Below, one piece after another: positions 1 to 8,660 of a DNA stretch of 15,690 nt. This DNA comes from Temnopleurus reevesii. Lineage: Eukaryota; Echinodermata; Echinoidea; Temnopleuroida; Temnopleuridae. The notes below the pieces were generated by a model that was not told where the DNA came from, ran no database searches, and worked only from the letters and a program-made list of their open reading frames with translations. The stretch lies in contig BQKZ01004476.1 in NCBI GenBank assembly GCA_036244855.1, positions 33,216-48,905 on the forward strand, written 5' to 3'. The translations under genes and the position numbers were made by a program. Each line of letters opens with the position of its first letter. Within the stretch, counting starts at the first letter, position 1.

Positions 1-18
1 CCCCCCCCCCCCCCCCCC
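1..18. repeat. Poly-C homopolymer at window start
   Basis: Eighteen consecutive C residues open the window. Such runs are hard to sequence and assemble, so this edge may be a contig break and not a biological boundary. Similar G/C runs occur at 3047-3062, 7538-7556 and 12774-12785, so the tract type is characteristic of this DNA. Confidence 0.95.
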
Positions 19-1150
19 TCCGGTGAGAGCTCTGTACGCCAGATTTGAAGTAAACAATTAAGGAGCCTTTTTACCCTATTTGGGGGTTGTCAGCTTCTGG
101 AAAGGGGGAGAGTGTACTTTTAAAATGGATCCCTCCCCTTCCCGGATCTCCAAATCCTGAGTACACACATGAACAGCGTATATCATCGGAATAATCAAAT
201 ACCAAAGAATTGAGACTACAAATGCTGCATGTTCAGCTGATAAACCCGTCCATGTGTGCGCAGAACTATTTTATCACTGTTCGTCAGGGGTAGATATGAA
301 AATAGCGCGCGAACGTTCGCTCGCGAAGAATTTTTGCATTTCCAAAGCAGACGACATTCAAATCGCTCTGACTAAACATCGGATGTTGATCGCTGTCGGA
401 TGTGTTACTCTACTCGTAAATCTTTCGTTCAAAAGGAAATTACTCTAATTGCCAAGTATCTATTTTCGTAACAGAAGATAATTGGGATCATTAGTGTGAG
501 ATACATGCCACCATAGTTGTTATAAGACACAGTTCTTGGGAAAATTTGCTCATTTCGGAAGAGATCATCACTTGAGATTGTTCTCCACTTGCTGAGCGTC
601 TACACCAACGATACAATGCTCTTCCTTCTTGTGCTGACAGTCACATATTAATCATTTGTACTGAAGTGTGTCTTATTGAAGTAACCGGAAAATTGATATA
701 ATCGACAGATGTCAATATTAACGTGAGTGGTTCTAGTATACCAATTTGGCATTATAATCATTCCAATTCATTTTCCCATTAGTTTGGAGAGCTGACTGAG
801 TTCAATGACCATTCCTTGTACCCTGGAACTAAGTTCGTTCAGGTCTAATTTTTTTCCAAAAAGTTACGAGCTCATCCATCATTGATCAACATATATTTTT
901 TAAAATAATAATTTACGAGCAAGAGATCGCAATCCGCTTTTATATTCGGTTCCAACTTGACTAGCTGCAAAATTTAGATGTGATGATTCACAGCTTTGAA
1001 CCTCAAACCTGCCATTCACACTACGACGGGGGAATTTATTTTCATTTCCCAAGGTCAGCTGCAGACTCCAATGATTACGCAAATCATGGATTAATTAGCT
1101 TGTAAAAATACCAAATTCGTCCTCGAATAGTGAAACAAGACTGATAAAAA
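19..1150. other. AT-rich noncoding stretch, no gene seen
   Basis: I find no convincing exon, RNA gene or transposon here. The longest plus-strand frame (254-448, 64 codons) begins inside otherwise unremarkable sequence and has no recognisable motif. The only local oddity is a CpG-rich patch at 305-327, containing the perfect 12-bp palindrome GCGAACGTTCGC at 309-320. It stands out because CpG is sparse nearby. Confidence 0.6.
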
Positions 1151-1201
1151 AAAGTGAAGGACTTCGGTTATCTTATACGCTTTCTCTCTCGTAAATATAA
1201 T

Positions 1202-1338
1202 CAGCTTCCTTCGGGCGAGGGACGGACGTTGTATGCGGTCAGTCGATACCAGCCAGGGCTCTGTCAACACCTGCACTACGTGCCTACTAATGAAATCTAT
1301 TGTCAAAGAGATGTTTGTAACGACGAGCTTCCTTGAAA
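1202..1338 (+). CDS. Weak coding-like patch, possible exon fragment
   Basis: This is a locally GC-richer open stretch of about 45 codons ending at a TGA (1334-1336). It is preceded by a pyrimidine-containing stretch and an AG (…TAATCAG) that could act as a splice acceptor. The peptide has three cysteines and mixed, protein-like composition (for example QPGLCQHLHYVP), but I recognise no domain. The opposite strand is also open across it, so strand is uncertain. No donor site or partner exon is visible. It could equally be a decayed repeat or chance. Confidence 0.15.
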
Positions 1339-1507
1339 TGTACATCCTCCGTATGCAATCAACCAGGTGAGGACTCGATTCATGTTTGATTTCAGAATTA
1401 GGTCATCATTTTTTTTTGTAAAAAAGTTCGTTGTGAAAGTACAGCTTGGAGACATGTCAGATATTTTACCAAGTTACGAAAAATCAACTGTAAAAAAAAC
1501 TTTAAAA

Positions 1508-1584
1508 AACGACCGGTATCGGTGTTTATGTTTGATAATAATCTTACGAGTATTCAGCAGAAAAAAACCCTGATACCAGTCGTT
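1508..1584. repeat. Short inverted repeat / hairpin
   Basis: The left arm at 1508-1527 (AACGACCGGTATCGGTGTTT) and the right arm at 1565-1584, read in reverse complement (AACGACTGGTATCAGGGTTT), agree at 17 of 20 positions around a 37-nt loop. It lies about 35 bp upstream of SINE copy A. It could be the end pair of a tiny MITE or a fold-back structure; I see no clear target-site duplication. Confidence 0.55.
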
Positions 1585-1619
1585 CTCAAAGTCGTTCCTT
1601 CGTAACTTGATGAAACATC

Positions 1620-1870
1620 TCCCAGGTCTCCATATTGTCCAAATTGTCATTCGAATTCCACCCATGGTGTCAATTTCCTTCAACACGAAATTCATTCACT
1701 CTGTGGTGCACTCAATCAACCCAGGTGAGGTGAAGGGTACCTGGCAGGAATATTTATTCCTTGAAATGCCAAGTGCGCTGGTGGCTGCCGGGCGAAAGCC
1801 AGGGTAATAATATTGCAAAGCGCCTTGAGCACTCAACAGAGTGGATACGTGCGCTATATAAATTGCATCT
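1620..1870 (+). mobile_element. SINE copy A (tRNA-headed family, degraded head)
   Basis: This copy shares its body with two other copies at 9573-9885 (minus) and 9912-10198 (plus). Shared blocks include ACCCATGGTGTCAATTTCCT near the head, CCCAGGTGAGGTGAAGGGTA, a block reading ATATTTATTCCTTGAAA, the block CCAGGGTAATAATATTGCAA, and a terminal block ending GTGCGCTATATAAATTGC. The head is decayed: the position of the pol III box B reads CATTCGAATTCC instead of GGTTCGANTCC, so the copy is presumably dead. Its 3' end runs straight into an ATT microsatellite, as often happens at SINE tails. The family name is unknown to me. Confidence 0.75.
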
Positions 1871-1900
1871 ATAATTATCATTATTATTATTATTATTATA

Positions 1901-1933
<33 letters not shown>

Positions 1934-1992
1934 ATTATCATTATTATCATTATCATTATCATTATTATTACTATTGTTATCATTATTATTAT
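1871..1992. repeat. ATT/ATC trinucleotide microsatellite, SINE tail
   Basis: About 120 bp of imperfect (ATT)n with ATC and ATA variants follow directly on SINE copy A. On the minus strand this gives spurious poly-isoleucine and poly-asparagine frames. It most likely grew from the short AT-rich repeat at the SINE 3' end; copy C also has a small (TAA)n run inside its body. Confidence 0.95.
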
Positions 1993-3040
1993 GGTGAAAC
2001 ACCACCCAGGCACGTGTCGGAGACGCATGGGCTGAGATTACTATCGGTATAGTTTTTACAAATAGTATTTTGGACTGTATGTTGCCTTTAGTGTTTGTGA
2101 AACTCCTGCGCAATGATTTTAGGAGTGTAGCCATTGTATTTGTTTCGGAATAGAATACGTCACTGTCACTACATGCTATCCAAGGTGCGAAAGGATTTTT
2201 TTTACACTGTCAGTCATAATAATCCGAAAGAACGACACGATATGAATTTAAATAATACTATAACAAAGATAACACAATTTTTTTTAATAAGAACATGTTT
2301 CGAAGTGGCATCACTTCATCTTCAGTTAGAATAATACTTACAAGTTAGGGTTTATAGCATTTAAGGCAATATTTTTATTTCACCCGCATTGTTATCGAAA
2401 TTTACTTCATTTACGAAAAATTTAAAGTACAAATTATACATTTGGAATGCACTTTTTCGATTTAGAAAAAAAAATAAACGCGAAAAAGCCTTCCATTTTT
2501 TCTCTTATATTCTCTTTTACCTACATCACGAAGACGTGTATGGCAATGATATAGATTTTCATTAACGCATATATCGGGTGAGGCAGCAGCAAAGAAAGTA
2601 GGTCGGTGGAAACTGAATATGTGGCAGATAGAATTGTAAGATGAGACGAAAATAATCACATCAGCCAGAGAAAATGGATGGAGGATGTCACGAACCGTGT
2701 TGTCAGGGATAAGCACATACCACCAGACACGATTATCATAGATGTGTCAGGGATTTGACATACAGGGGCGCCACTGGTTGTTGGCACAGTCACTAAGCAA
2801 GCCCACCTTACAAATCCGCGAACCCAAAAGGTCATCGCGAAAATTTTCTTTCCCATTAGAGCGTATTTGTGACCCCCACCAACAACCCACAACCCCCTCC
2901 CAAGAAAACCGAAACTAAGAAACAAAAATCTTTGGCTCCCTATAACAGAAAGTAGCGGACAAGCACAAAAAGGGAAGAAAATTCGAAGGGTTTCAATAAA
3001 TTTAGCACCATTCAAGCCATATCTTTAACCCCCCTACTGC
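1993..3040. other. Noncoding stretch with no clear gene
   Basis: I see no transposon ends or RNA gene here. At 2580-2960 the sequence is somewhat less AT-rich and both strands have frames of 84-119 codons (minus 2462-2716 and 2656-3015), which overlap each other in different frames. None has a motif I recognise, and the plus strand carries several stops. A decayed transposon coding region is possible but not supported. Confidence 0.45.
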
Positions 3041-3046
3041 CAACAT

Positions 3047-3062
3047 GGGGGGGGGGGGGGGG
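3047..3062. repeat. Poly-G run (16)
   Basis: Sixteen consecutive G residues follow CAACAT. The run could form a G-quadruplex on the plus strand and is a likely spot for length error. It is preceded at 3029-3034 by a short C run (CCCCCC), so a small fold-back with the G tract is possible. Confidence 0.95.
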
Positions 3063-3179
3063 ATAATGTCTCTTACGCCCCTTCCAGAATACGAGCACGA
3101 TCTTTAGTCACATTCCAGAGTCGCTACCAGACATATCGGGCATGCATGCGCTGAAGCTTTTACATAATACAGGGTGCCC

Positions 3180-4630
3180 CCAAAGATGTAAATCAGTCGA
3201 TCCTTTATTAATCCCTCCAAACAGAGTCAAATATATTTTCGAATGATTTAATTGTGTCACAATTCTACGGCCCTTCACGCTATATATTTCAATAGTAATG
3301 TTATTAAAAAGTGCATTAAAGTGATGTCATGTGAATTTTTTTTCTTTTCTTTTTAAATATGTATTCACAAAATAAGTGATTATGGTAAAACTGTGTTGAA
3401 CTGGTGTGATAGAAAAGGTTTTCTTTTAACGATTGGTACAAATATTGTTCTTAATATATTTTGCTCTATGCAAATAGAAAAAAAAAATAGAAAAAAATCG
3501 TGTCAGGTGATAAACTTACACCCACCATTCATCCACTTTCAAAAGCACCAATTACAAATCATGTTTTTAAAACCCGCATTTCTAAGCAAACTTACACCCC
3601 ACTCACAATATCCGGTACTTAGTCGGCCTTTATAGCCAATGTTCATAGTCTGATTCGACACAAAGGGTGTTTTCCGATCAATTTTTATTGTTCTGATTTA
3701 TAATCCAGTCGTCATGGTATGGGGATGTGTCACATTTCTTTTTTTTATTTTTAATTTTCTGGTTGAGATTTTGGAAGTTTTGAAAAAGAATTTTGCATGA
3801 AATGACCATTCAAATCTGAACGAATGGATTATTGAACAAAATATGCATTTTAATTACAAATAATATACTCACACATACACCAGTGACCTATAATTTAAAC
3901 AAAGAACATGATATCCAATTTTACTGAATCCTTTTTTTGTTTGTTAAACGAGTGTTCTTTTTGTAATTTTGGATTGGTGTTGTTGTTTTTGTTGTTCGGA
4001 ATGGAAAAAAAACCCCGATGTGTGCTAATTGTTAATGAAATGAACGTGATGAAAATAAAATCATGTCATTAAAGTGAACAAAATTCACCTCAAAATTACG
4101 TCGAGGGTAATATAGAGGGTATCTTTTGCCCCTCAATGAGATAAAATAATGAAGGATGTTCCCTTCTTTGTGGGCTACCCTATAGCTCACTTCATATTCC
4201 CTAATGCATTAAAGATAGGAGAGCGTCTTGGTGTAAGAGAAATTCGCTTGTTTACTTGGCTCTTCAACACTCCTCGTAAATTGATGTTGGCCTCGGAGCA
4301 TTGCCAGAGGTTTGTTTATATAGCAGTGTTTAGACATCAATCTTGATCTCCCAACCAACTTTGACCGGCAACGTGGAGGGTTTTTCTTTTCCTTTCTTGA
4401 ATTTTTATTCCAGGGCAGATACAAAATAGAGGCTTCAAGTAGCCAGTGCACTGCAAACATACGCGTAAAGGATTTGCATTTGTCAACACCAGACATGCAT
4501 TCTAGAGAAGTGTTGAAACGTCATCTGTATCGAGTTACCAGGATAAGATTACACTTATTTTGCTGGTGCTAATTTAACACTACACTACATTTAGCACTAC
4601 ATGTACCTAGAAATCCTGAAGTACCCGAGT
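3180..4630. other. AT-rich noncoding stretch
   Basis: This stretch has many A and T homopolymers and no convincing exon. The plus frame at 4149-4346 (65 codons, beginning MKDVPFFVGYPIAHF) has a fairly protein-like composition, but no motif and no clear splice context, and the minus strand is open over the same bases. I see no repeat copy shared with other parts of the window. Confidence 0.45.
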
Positions 4631-4638
4631 TTTTAAAA

Positions 4639-4783
4639 CCTGGGCCCCGTAACATAAAGCTTTGCGATTAATCGCTATTTGATTTTGCGAACTATTGCAT
4701 ATGATTTGCCATAGACTTGTGATTGATATCAATCGCTATCAGATTAGCAATTAATCGCAAACCTTTATGTAACGGGGCCAAGG
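4639..4783. mobile_element. MITE-like palindromic element (about 145 bp)
   Basis: The left end (CCTGGGCCCCGTAACATAAA) and the right end in reverse complement (CCTTGGCCCCGTTACATAAA) match at 18 of 20 positions. The match continues through TTTGCGATTAAT and more loosely to about 45 bp per arm. The interior contains the perfect 14-bp palindrome GATTGATATCAATC. It encodes nothing, which fits a nonautonomous DNA element. No clean target-site duplication is visible (flanks AAA and GTG), so the superfamily cannot be assigned. GGGCCCCGT-type ends are, from memory, common in marine animal genomes. Confidence 0.75.
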
Positions 4784-4789
4784 TGTATC

Positions 4790-5240
4790 ACTTTTCTGAC
4801 ATGAGCATTAAGATTTAAAGTGGTGCTTAAATGCAACAACATGGTTTCGCAGACTGCTATTTTAAAAGTATTTAATCACTTTGCCGTAAATATAATAACC
4901 CCCCTAAAACCGAAGTGCTTTTATTAACTATTGTTATGCACGTGCTCGTGTAGATAGAACTGCAGTCACATGTGCTAATTTTCACAGATTTATTAAATTT
5001 TTATGAAGTGTCGAACAATTAAAGTGAAACAAATTGGCACTTGCAGTTAGGTGTCTATAACATTTTTAATGCACGCTTTTGCAAAAGAAATTTTCCTTTT
5101 GCATATACATGTATACTCTGAGCTAAGTTACAATTCATATCCCATTTGCTCTTACACGGTGAACAGTCGGGTAAACATCGGACGTTTTTTTTTTGTATAT
5201 ATATTTTAGCCGTATAGAGAAAAATATCAGGAGCGACACG
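4790..5240. other. Noncoding stretch, nothing recognised
   Basis: The sequence is AT-rich without long open frames, shared repeats or inverted-repeat ends. A T10 run sits near 5185, followed by a short TA-rich tract (TATATATATT) just upstream of the candidate promoter. Confidence 0.5.
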
Positions 5241-5246
5241 TTTTGG

Positions 5247-5279
5247 TATATAAAGGGATATTCACATACGTAATCAGTG
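5247..5279 (+). promoter_or_regulatory. Candidate core promoter: TATA box plus initiator
   Basis: TATATAAAG at 5247-5255 is followed by TCAGTG at 5274-5279. If the A at 5276 is +1, the TATA box starts at about -29, the spacing expected for RNA polymerase II promoters. TCAGTG resembles the TCAGTY initiator. Against this, the first downstream ATG (5307-5309) opens only ten codons, and I see no first exon or donor I would trust. In AT-rich DNA TATA matches are frequent, so this rests mainly on the pairing and spacing. Confidence 0.25.
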
Positions 5280-5289
5280 ACTTTCGCTT

Positions 5290-6030
5290 CCATAACACCG
5301 CCTTACATGGGGAGGACGATCATACCTTATGGCAATTAGATATTCTATAAAAACATGCCCTTTTCTACTGCCAGGAAGGCCATTAATCTTTGATGAAAAT
5401 CACCTCCTGCCTCATCATTGTTTATTTAATGCTTTCCTCTCCATTCTTTAAACCCACGAGTTGTCACAGAACCATGACGGCTTCGGGCTTGTGTTAACCC
5501 CGTTCAGGAGAGTATACCTCGATTACGCATGGCAAGCCTGCATGGGGCAAAGAATTATAAGGTGGATACAAAATAAGGGGACTCTAAAGTGGTTTACATA
5601 ATAATGAAAAGTGATAAGTGAATCGGTTGCCTCATTATGTGTAAGCGTACAAAGGAAGTGACGTTCTGACCTCTAAATTGATAGCCTTCGTCGGGCAATT
5701 AGACACTCTTTGAAAACGACGTTTTTTAATTGTGGGAATATATTGTATACAAAATGTTTGTAGTATGCATATTCTAAAGTTTTATGTTGAGCAATTCCAC
5801 CTTGGCTTATGCGCTCAAATACACTTAAACAAATAATTGCAGTTTTTATAGCGTATTTAACAATCGCTTCTTTACAAATATGTTCCATATTTCTCTCTGA
5901 ACAACACGTGCAAGAGATATGCCAAATTTTATCTTGAAAATACTCTGGAAAACAAAACTTCCCCAATCTAAGCCAATAGTTCTTGACACACTCTTATTAA
6001 CTTAGGTTAAACCATGCAAGCTCTATCTTT
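5290..6030. other. Noncoding stretch with one unexplained minus-strand frame
   Basis: The minus frame at 5673-5966 (97 codons) is the longest here that is not made of simple repeat. Its peptide has cysteine-rich and hydrophobic segments (for example WHISCTCCSERNMEHIC), but I recognise no family and no splice signals. It could be a remnant of transposon coding sequence or chance. The rest of the stretch shows no repeat or RNA gene. Confidence 0.35.
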
Positions 6031-6439
6031 ATTACACACCCTGTATAAAAGACGTGATTATTATGAAAATCCTCGCGCTGATTTATGAGCAAAGCAAACA
6101 ATATCGCAAACATGCTTTTGCGTAACAAAACCTATATCCCCGTCACAAAACTTGGATTACGATTCATAACGGTTATGAAAGAGAAATTAAGTTGTTTGTT
6201 CGCTGATAATACTTGATCTGCTACCCTTGTTTCCCGGAATATGGGAAATTACTTTTTACCTTGATTGCGAAACGCCCAAACTACAAGAACGTCATTACGT
6301 GTTGATAATACTAGTTCCCTACAACAGTTTTTCTAAATCTTCTTCAGACAAACAAAAGAGTGAATTCTTGCATAATAGTAATTATTATACAAGGTTTTGT
6401 CTTTTATTGATAAAAACTTCTGGTGGTTAAGGTTTAATC

Positions 6440-6636
6440 ACACATTTACGTGTCAAGCCAACGTCTGCCCAACGTTCATGAAATTTGAAATGCGCCCCTT
6501 ATGCGCAGGGGCAGCATGGGGGAGGCGCTTGATCGATGTTGCGTTGAAAGCGTCTGACGAGCGCTCGAAGTACGCATGCAAAGTTCAGCTAAGTGTCTGA
6601 ATGCTGGGCAGACGTTGGTATGAAACACAAATGTGT
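6440..6636. mobile_element. MITE-like inverted-repeat element (about 197 bp)
   Basis: The arms begin ACACATTT and share the exact 14-mer CCAACGTCTGCCCA (left at 6459-6472; right, reverse complement, at 6604-6617). Looser pairing continues inward through GAAATTTGAAATGCG versus GAACTTTGCATGCG. The interior is markedly GC-rich for this window, with repeated GCGC and GCGCT motifs and a small hairpin GCCCCT…AGGGGC at 6494-6512. A plus frame runs through it but is just a by-product of the palindrome. No clear target-site duplication was found, so the class is undetermined. Confidence 0.75.
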
Positions 6637-6997
6637 AAGTTAGTATTTAAGCTTATAGAGCCCTATAGTAGACTTTGTCATATTATAGTAAAATCGGAAA
6701 AAGATGATATTCCTTAATTAGATTAATCCATGTGTGTGTTGTTAAAATGATTTCGATGAAAATAAATCAACTCAATCTCAGTCAATTTATTATTTTAATA
6801 TATTCATTAATATTTATCAGTGGTCTTTAATTTCCAACAGAACCATAGTTTATTCAAGTAGGACTAAGTTCATATCTTCATAAGATAAATAAATGGAGGT
6901 TAATGAACTTTATGTGTTAACAATATGCTGTTTATTTTTTAGGCTTTATTTCATTAAGAACAAATTGTTGTATATCAACCAAACACATAAATATAGG
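6637..6997. other. AT-rich noncoding stretch upstream of the CA repeat
   Basis: Contains AATAAA at 6762-6767 and several ATTAAT and TATTTAT stretches, but no downstream GT-rich element or upstream gene on the plus strand to make it a convincing polyadenylation site. No repeat or RNA gene is recognised. Confidence 0.45.
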
Positions 6998-7198
6998 CAC
7001 ACAGACAGACAATTACACACATACGCACGCACACACATGCATACACCTAATACACATACATACACACTCACATGCTTCCAAACTTTCACACCACATGCAC
7101 AATGACATCCACCTACACCCACACGCATCACACACACACATATACACGCAGACACACACACACACACAGACACACACACACACACACACACACGCACG
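6998..7198. repeat. CA-rich microsatellite
   Basis: About 200 bp of degenerate (CA)n on the plus strand, with ACAC, ATAC, GCAC and ACCC variants. It is purest at 7152-7194. It creates spurious Thr-His frames on the plus strand and Val-Cys frames on the minus strand. Alternating purine-pyrimidine DNA of this kind can adopt Z-DNA. It ends about 50 bp before the candidate coding exon, so it would lie in the preceding intron. Confidence 0.95.
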
Positions 7199-7249
7199 AA
7201 CATATACGCACTTTCAATGTAACAAACAGCGTTGTTTTTTCAACACCAG

Positions 7250-7469
7250 TATGTTCACATCTTCACCAGATCTGGATGAACAGCCTTACCATAAAACTGC
7301 CAATGGTAGCATGGTGCCCTCCCCCAAGTAATTCAAATATCAGTTTGAAGATGAGTTCTACAATAACATAATGCGGATAGAGATGGAGAAGCCTCCCGCT
7401 CCACCCCGCTCCTCAACCACCACATCCATTTGGCGCTGTGGTTACCCTCAGCTCTCCGATGAGAATTGA
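7250..7469 (+). CDS. Candidate 3'-terminal coding exon, broken by one TAA
   Basis: This is the best coding evidence in the window. A plausible acceptor (GTTGTTTTTTCAACACCAG, ending 7249) precedes a frame that reads about 26 protein-like residues, including DLDEQPYHKTANGSM, to a TAA at 7329-7331. The same frame then reads 45 more residues to a TGA at 7467-7469. The second part begins FKYQFEDEFYNN and contains MEKPPAPPRSS, whose PxxPxR core matches a class II SH3-domain ligand. By my count, third codon positions are 26/45 G or C in the second part and 13/26 in the first, well above the AT-rich surroundings. A second possible acceptor (TATCAG) ends at 7343, just after the TAA. The composition resembles a cytoplasmic tail of a signalling or adhesion protein; that is inference, and I recognise no family. 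The TAA may be a pseudogene lesion, an assembly error, read-through, or the end of an alternative isoform. Confidence 0.38.
7329..7331 (+). other. In-frame TAA separating two coding-like segments
   Basis: The context is CCC AAG TAA TTC AAA. One base change would restore a sense codon, and both sides look coded in the same frame. It is not in the UGA-CUA context best known for programmed read-through. GTAATT, overlapping the stop, also resembles a splice donor, but joining it to the acceptor at 7343 would leave a 16-bp intron, which is too short to be spliced. Confidence 0.5.
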
Positions 7470-7537
7470 AGACCCTCTCCTCCCTTTGTATTTGTTTGTC
7501 AGATCTTCAACGGGGAGATAAAGTATTGTAATCACCA

Positions 7538-7556
7538 CCCCCCCCCCCCCCCCCCC
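7538..7556. repeat. Poly-C run (19)
   Basis: Nineteen consecutive C residues, 69 bp after the TGA of the candidate exon, hence possibly in its 3' untranslated region. Length is probably polymorphic or mis-called. Confidence 0.95.
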
Positions 7557-7609
7557 TATATCGGCAACCCCTGAAACCGTCCCTGAATACAGGACTTGAC
7601 TGAACGAAA

Positions 7610-7615
7610 ATTAAA
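7610..7615 (+). terminator. Candidate polyadenylation signal ATTAAA
   Basis: ATTAAA, the common variant hexamer, lies about 140 nt after the TGA of the candidate exon and is followed by a GT-rich stretch (TGGTTTATTGCTGGTGTTG) that could serve as the downstream element. The arrangement fits a 3' end for that exon. The hexamer alone would be weak evidence in AT-rich DNA. Confidence 0.25.
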
Positions 7616-7619
7616 ATAT

Positions 7620-8080
7620 GGTTTATTGCTGGTGTTGAATTGGAGGTCCTTTTGAATTGAAGAGCTCGGTCATTATACTAGGAAGTGGAGCTTCGCGTGA
7701 CACCTGCTCTTATCAATGCCATATTGTCACATGCCGTATCGAGAAGATCACTTGGGTATTAGGCAGAAGTGCGAATTTTATTCGATAAATCATATTGTTT
7801 CTAGCATTAGAAAACCTTAGCATTTGTCAATATTCATATACTGCAATGCATTGGACGTGTACGTTAATACTAGCAGAATAGTGTAAAATACGTTTGTCAG
7901 TAATGGGTTATATTTTTGCTGACTTGTCGATTGATTATAGTTATTGATGAAATGTAAGTGTCATACATACCTACAATTTCTTTTGGGGCCAAAGACGGCC
8001 AAAGGCAGCGCAGCTTGTTCAGGATGTTGCCATGATTGGACTCGAAAGTCAGTTAAAATCTGACATTTTGGATTAAAAAA
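7620..8080. other. Noncoding stretch
   Basis: No open frame, repeat copy or RNA gene is recognised. The segment at 7984-8010 (GGGGCCAAAGACGGCCAAAG) has a doubled GGCCAAAG-like word but no wider repeat structure. Confidence 0.45.
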
Positions 8081-8081
8081 A

Positions 8082-8096
8082 ACACACACACACACA
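8082..8096. repeat. Short (AC)n microsatellite
   Basis: Seven to eight AC units directly after an A8 run, so it may have arisen at a poly-A tail, but no retrotransposon body is visible upstream. Confidence 0.85.
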
Positions 8097-8411
8097 GATA
8101 CAAATTGGAAGCAGAGTAAACATTCTTCATGTTCTTCATAATAGGCGCATCTTGTAAAAAACTATTTTGTGTGTAAAATTATTAGCATTTTTTTTAAAAT
8201 TTTACACGGCAATTCAACATATCAACAAAACTAACATAATGCGTTGCATACATTTCAGGGACGACCCCATAACGTACTTTCTACAACCACAGATAGAAAA
8301 AAAGTTCGTTAACCTTAGCAGAGGGAGAACTTGGGTATGATTGATATTTACCAATAAGAAATATGATTCCACTAAATTCTTGATGCCCGTGACATTGTCA
8401 ATATCTTAGTG

Positions 8412-8660
8412 CTCCAGGGGCCTGTTGCATAATAATAATAATTGTACTGCGCTAAAAAGACTCTAAAAAGACATGAGTGGTAAAGTAGACCTATTATAAT
8501 GGCGTGTCAAAAAGATATGTTTTAAGCTTTGATTTGAATGCGTTTAGTGAGGATGAATTTCGTATACCAATAGGTAGTTTATTCCAGAGTTTGGGCGCTG
8601 CACATGCAAATGCTCTATCTCCTAGAGTGACTTGTGACTTTTGTTTTACGAGTTGTTGTA
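8412..8660. mobile_element. Dispersed-repeat fragment, class undetermined
   Basis: It starts near CAGGGGCCTGTTGCATAA (8415-8432), which resembles the terminal sequence of MITE families with GGGCC…GTTGCATAA ends, followed by a short (ATA)n run. The later part (about 8565-8625, with GTTTATTCCAGAGTTTGGGC and a GCTCTATCTCC block) resembles a widespread animal repeat with a TTCCAGAGTTTGG…GCAAANGCTCTGTC-type core. This similarity is from memory. No second copy lies in this window and no matching right terminus is found, so the boundaries are approximate. Confidence 0.4.

Noticed and set aside
1696..2134. Two overlapping minus-strand frames of 110 and 126 codons
   Set aside because: Their centres are poly-Ile or poly-Asn encoded by the ATT microsatellite and their ends are SINE sequence, so they are repeat by-products.
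6893..7331. Frames rich in Thr-His (plus) or Val-Cys (minus)
   Set aside because: The Thr-His and Val-Cys parts are translations of the CA microsatellite. Only the part after 7249 was kept as a coding candidate.
7329..7343. A tiny intron removing the TAA (donor-like GTAATT to acceptor-like CAG)
   Set aside because: It would be only 16 bases, far too short for splicing.
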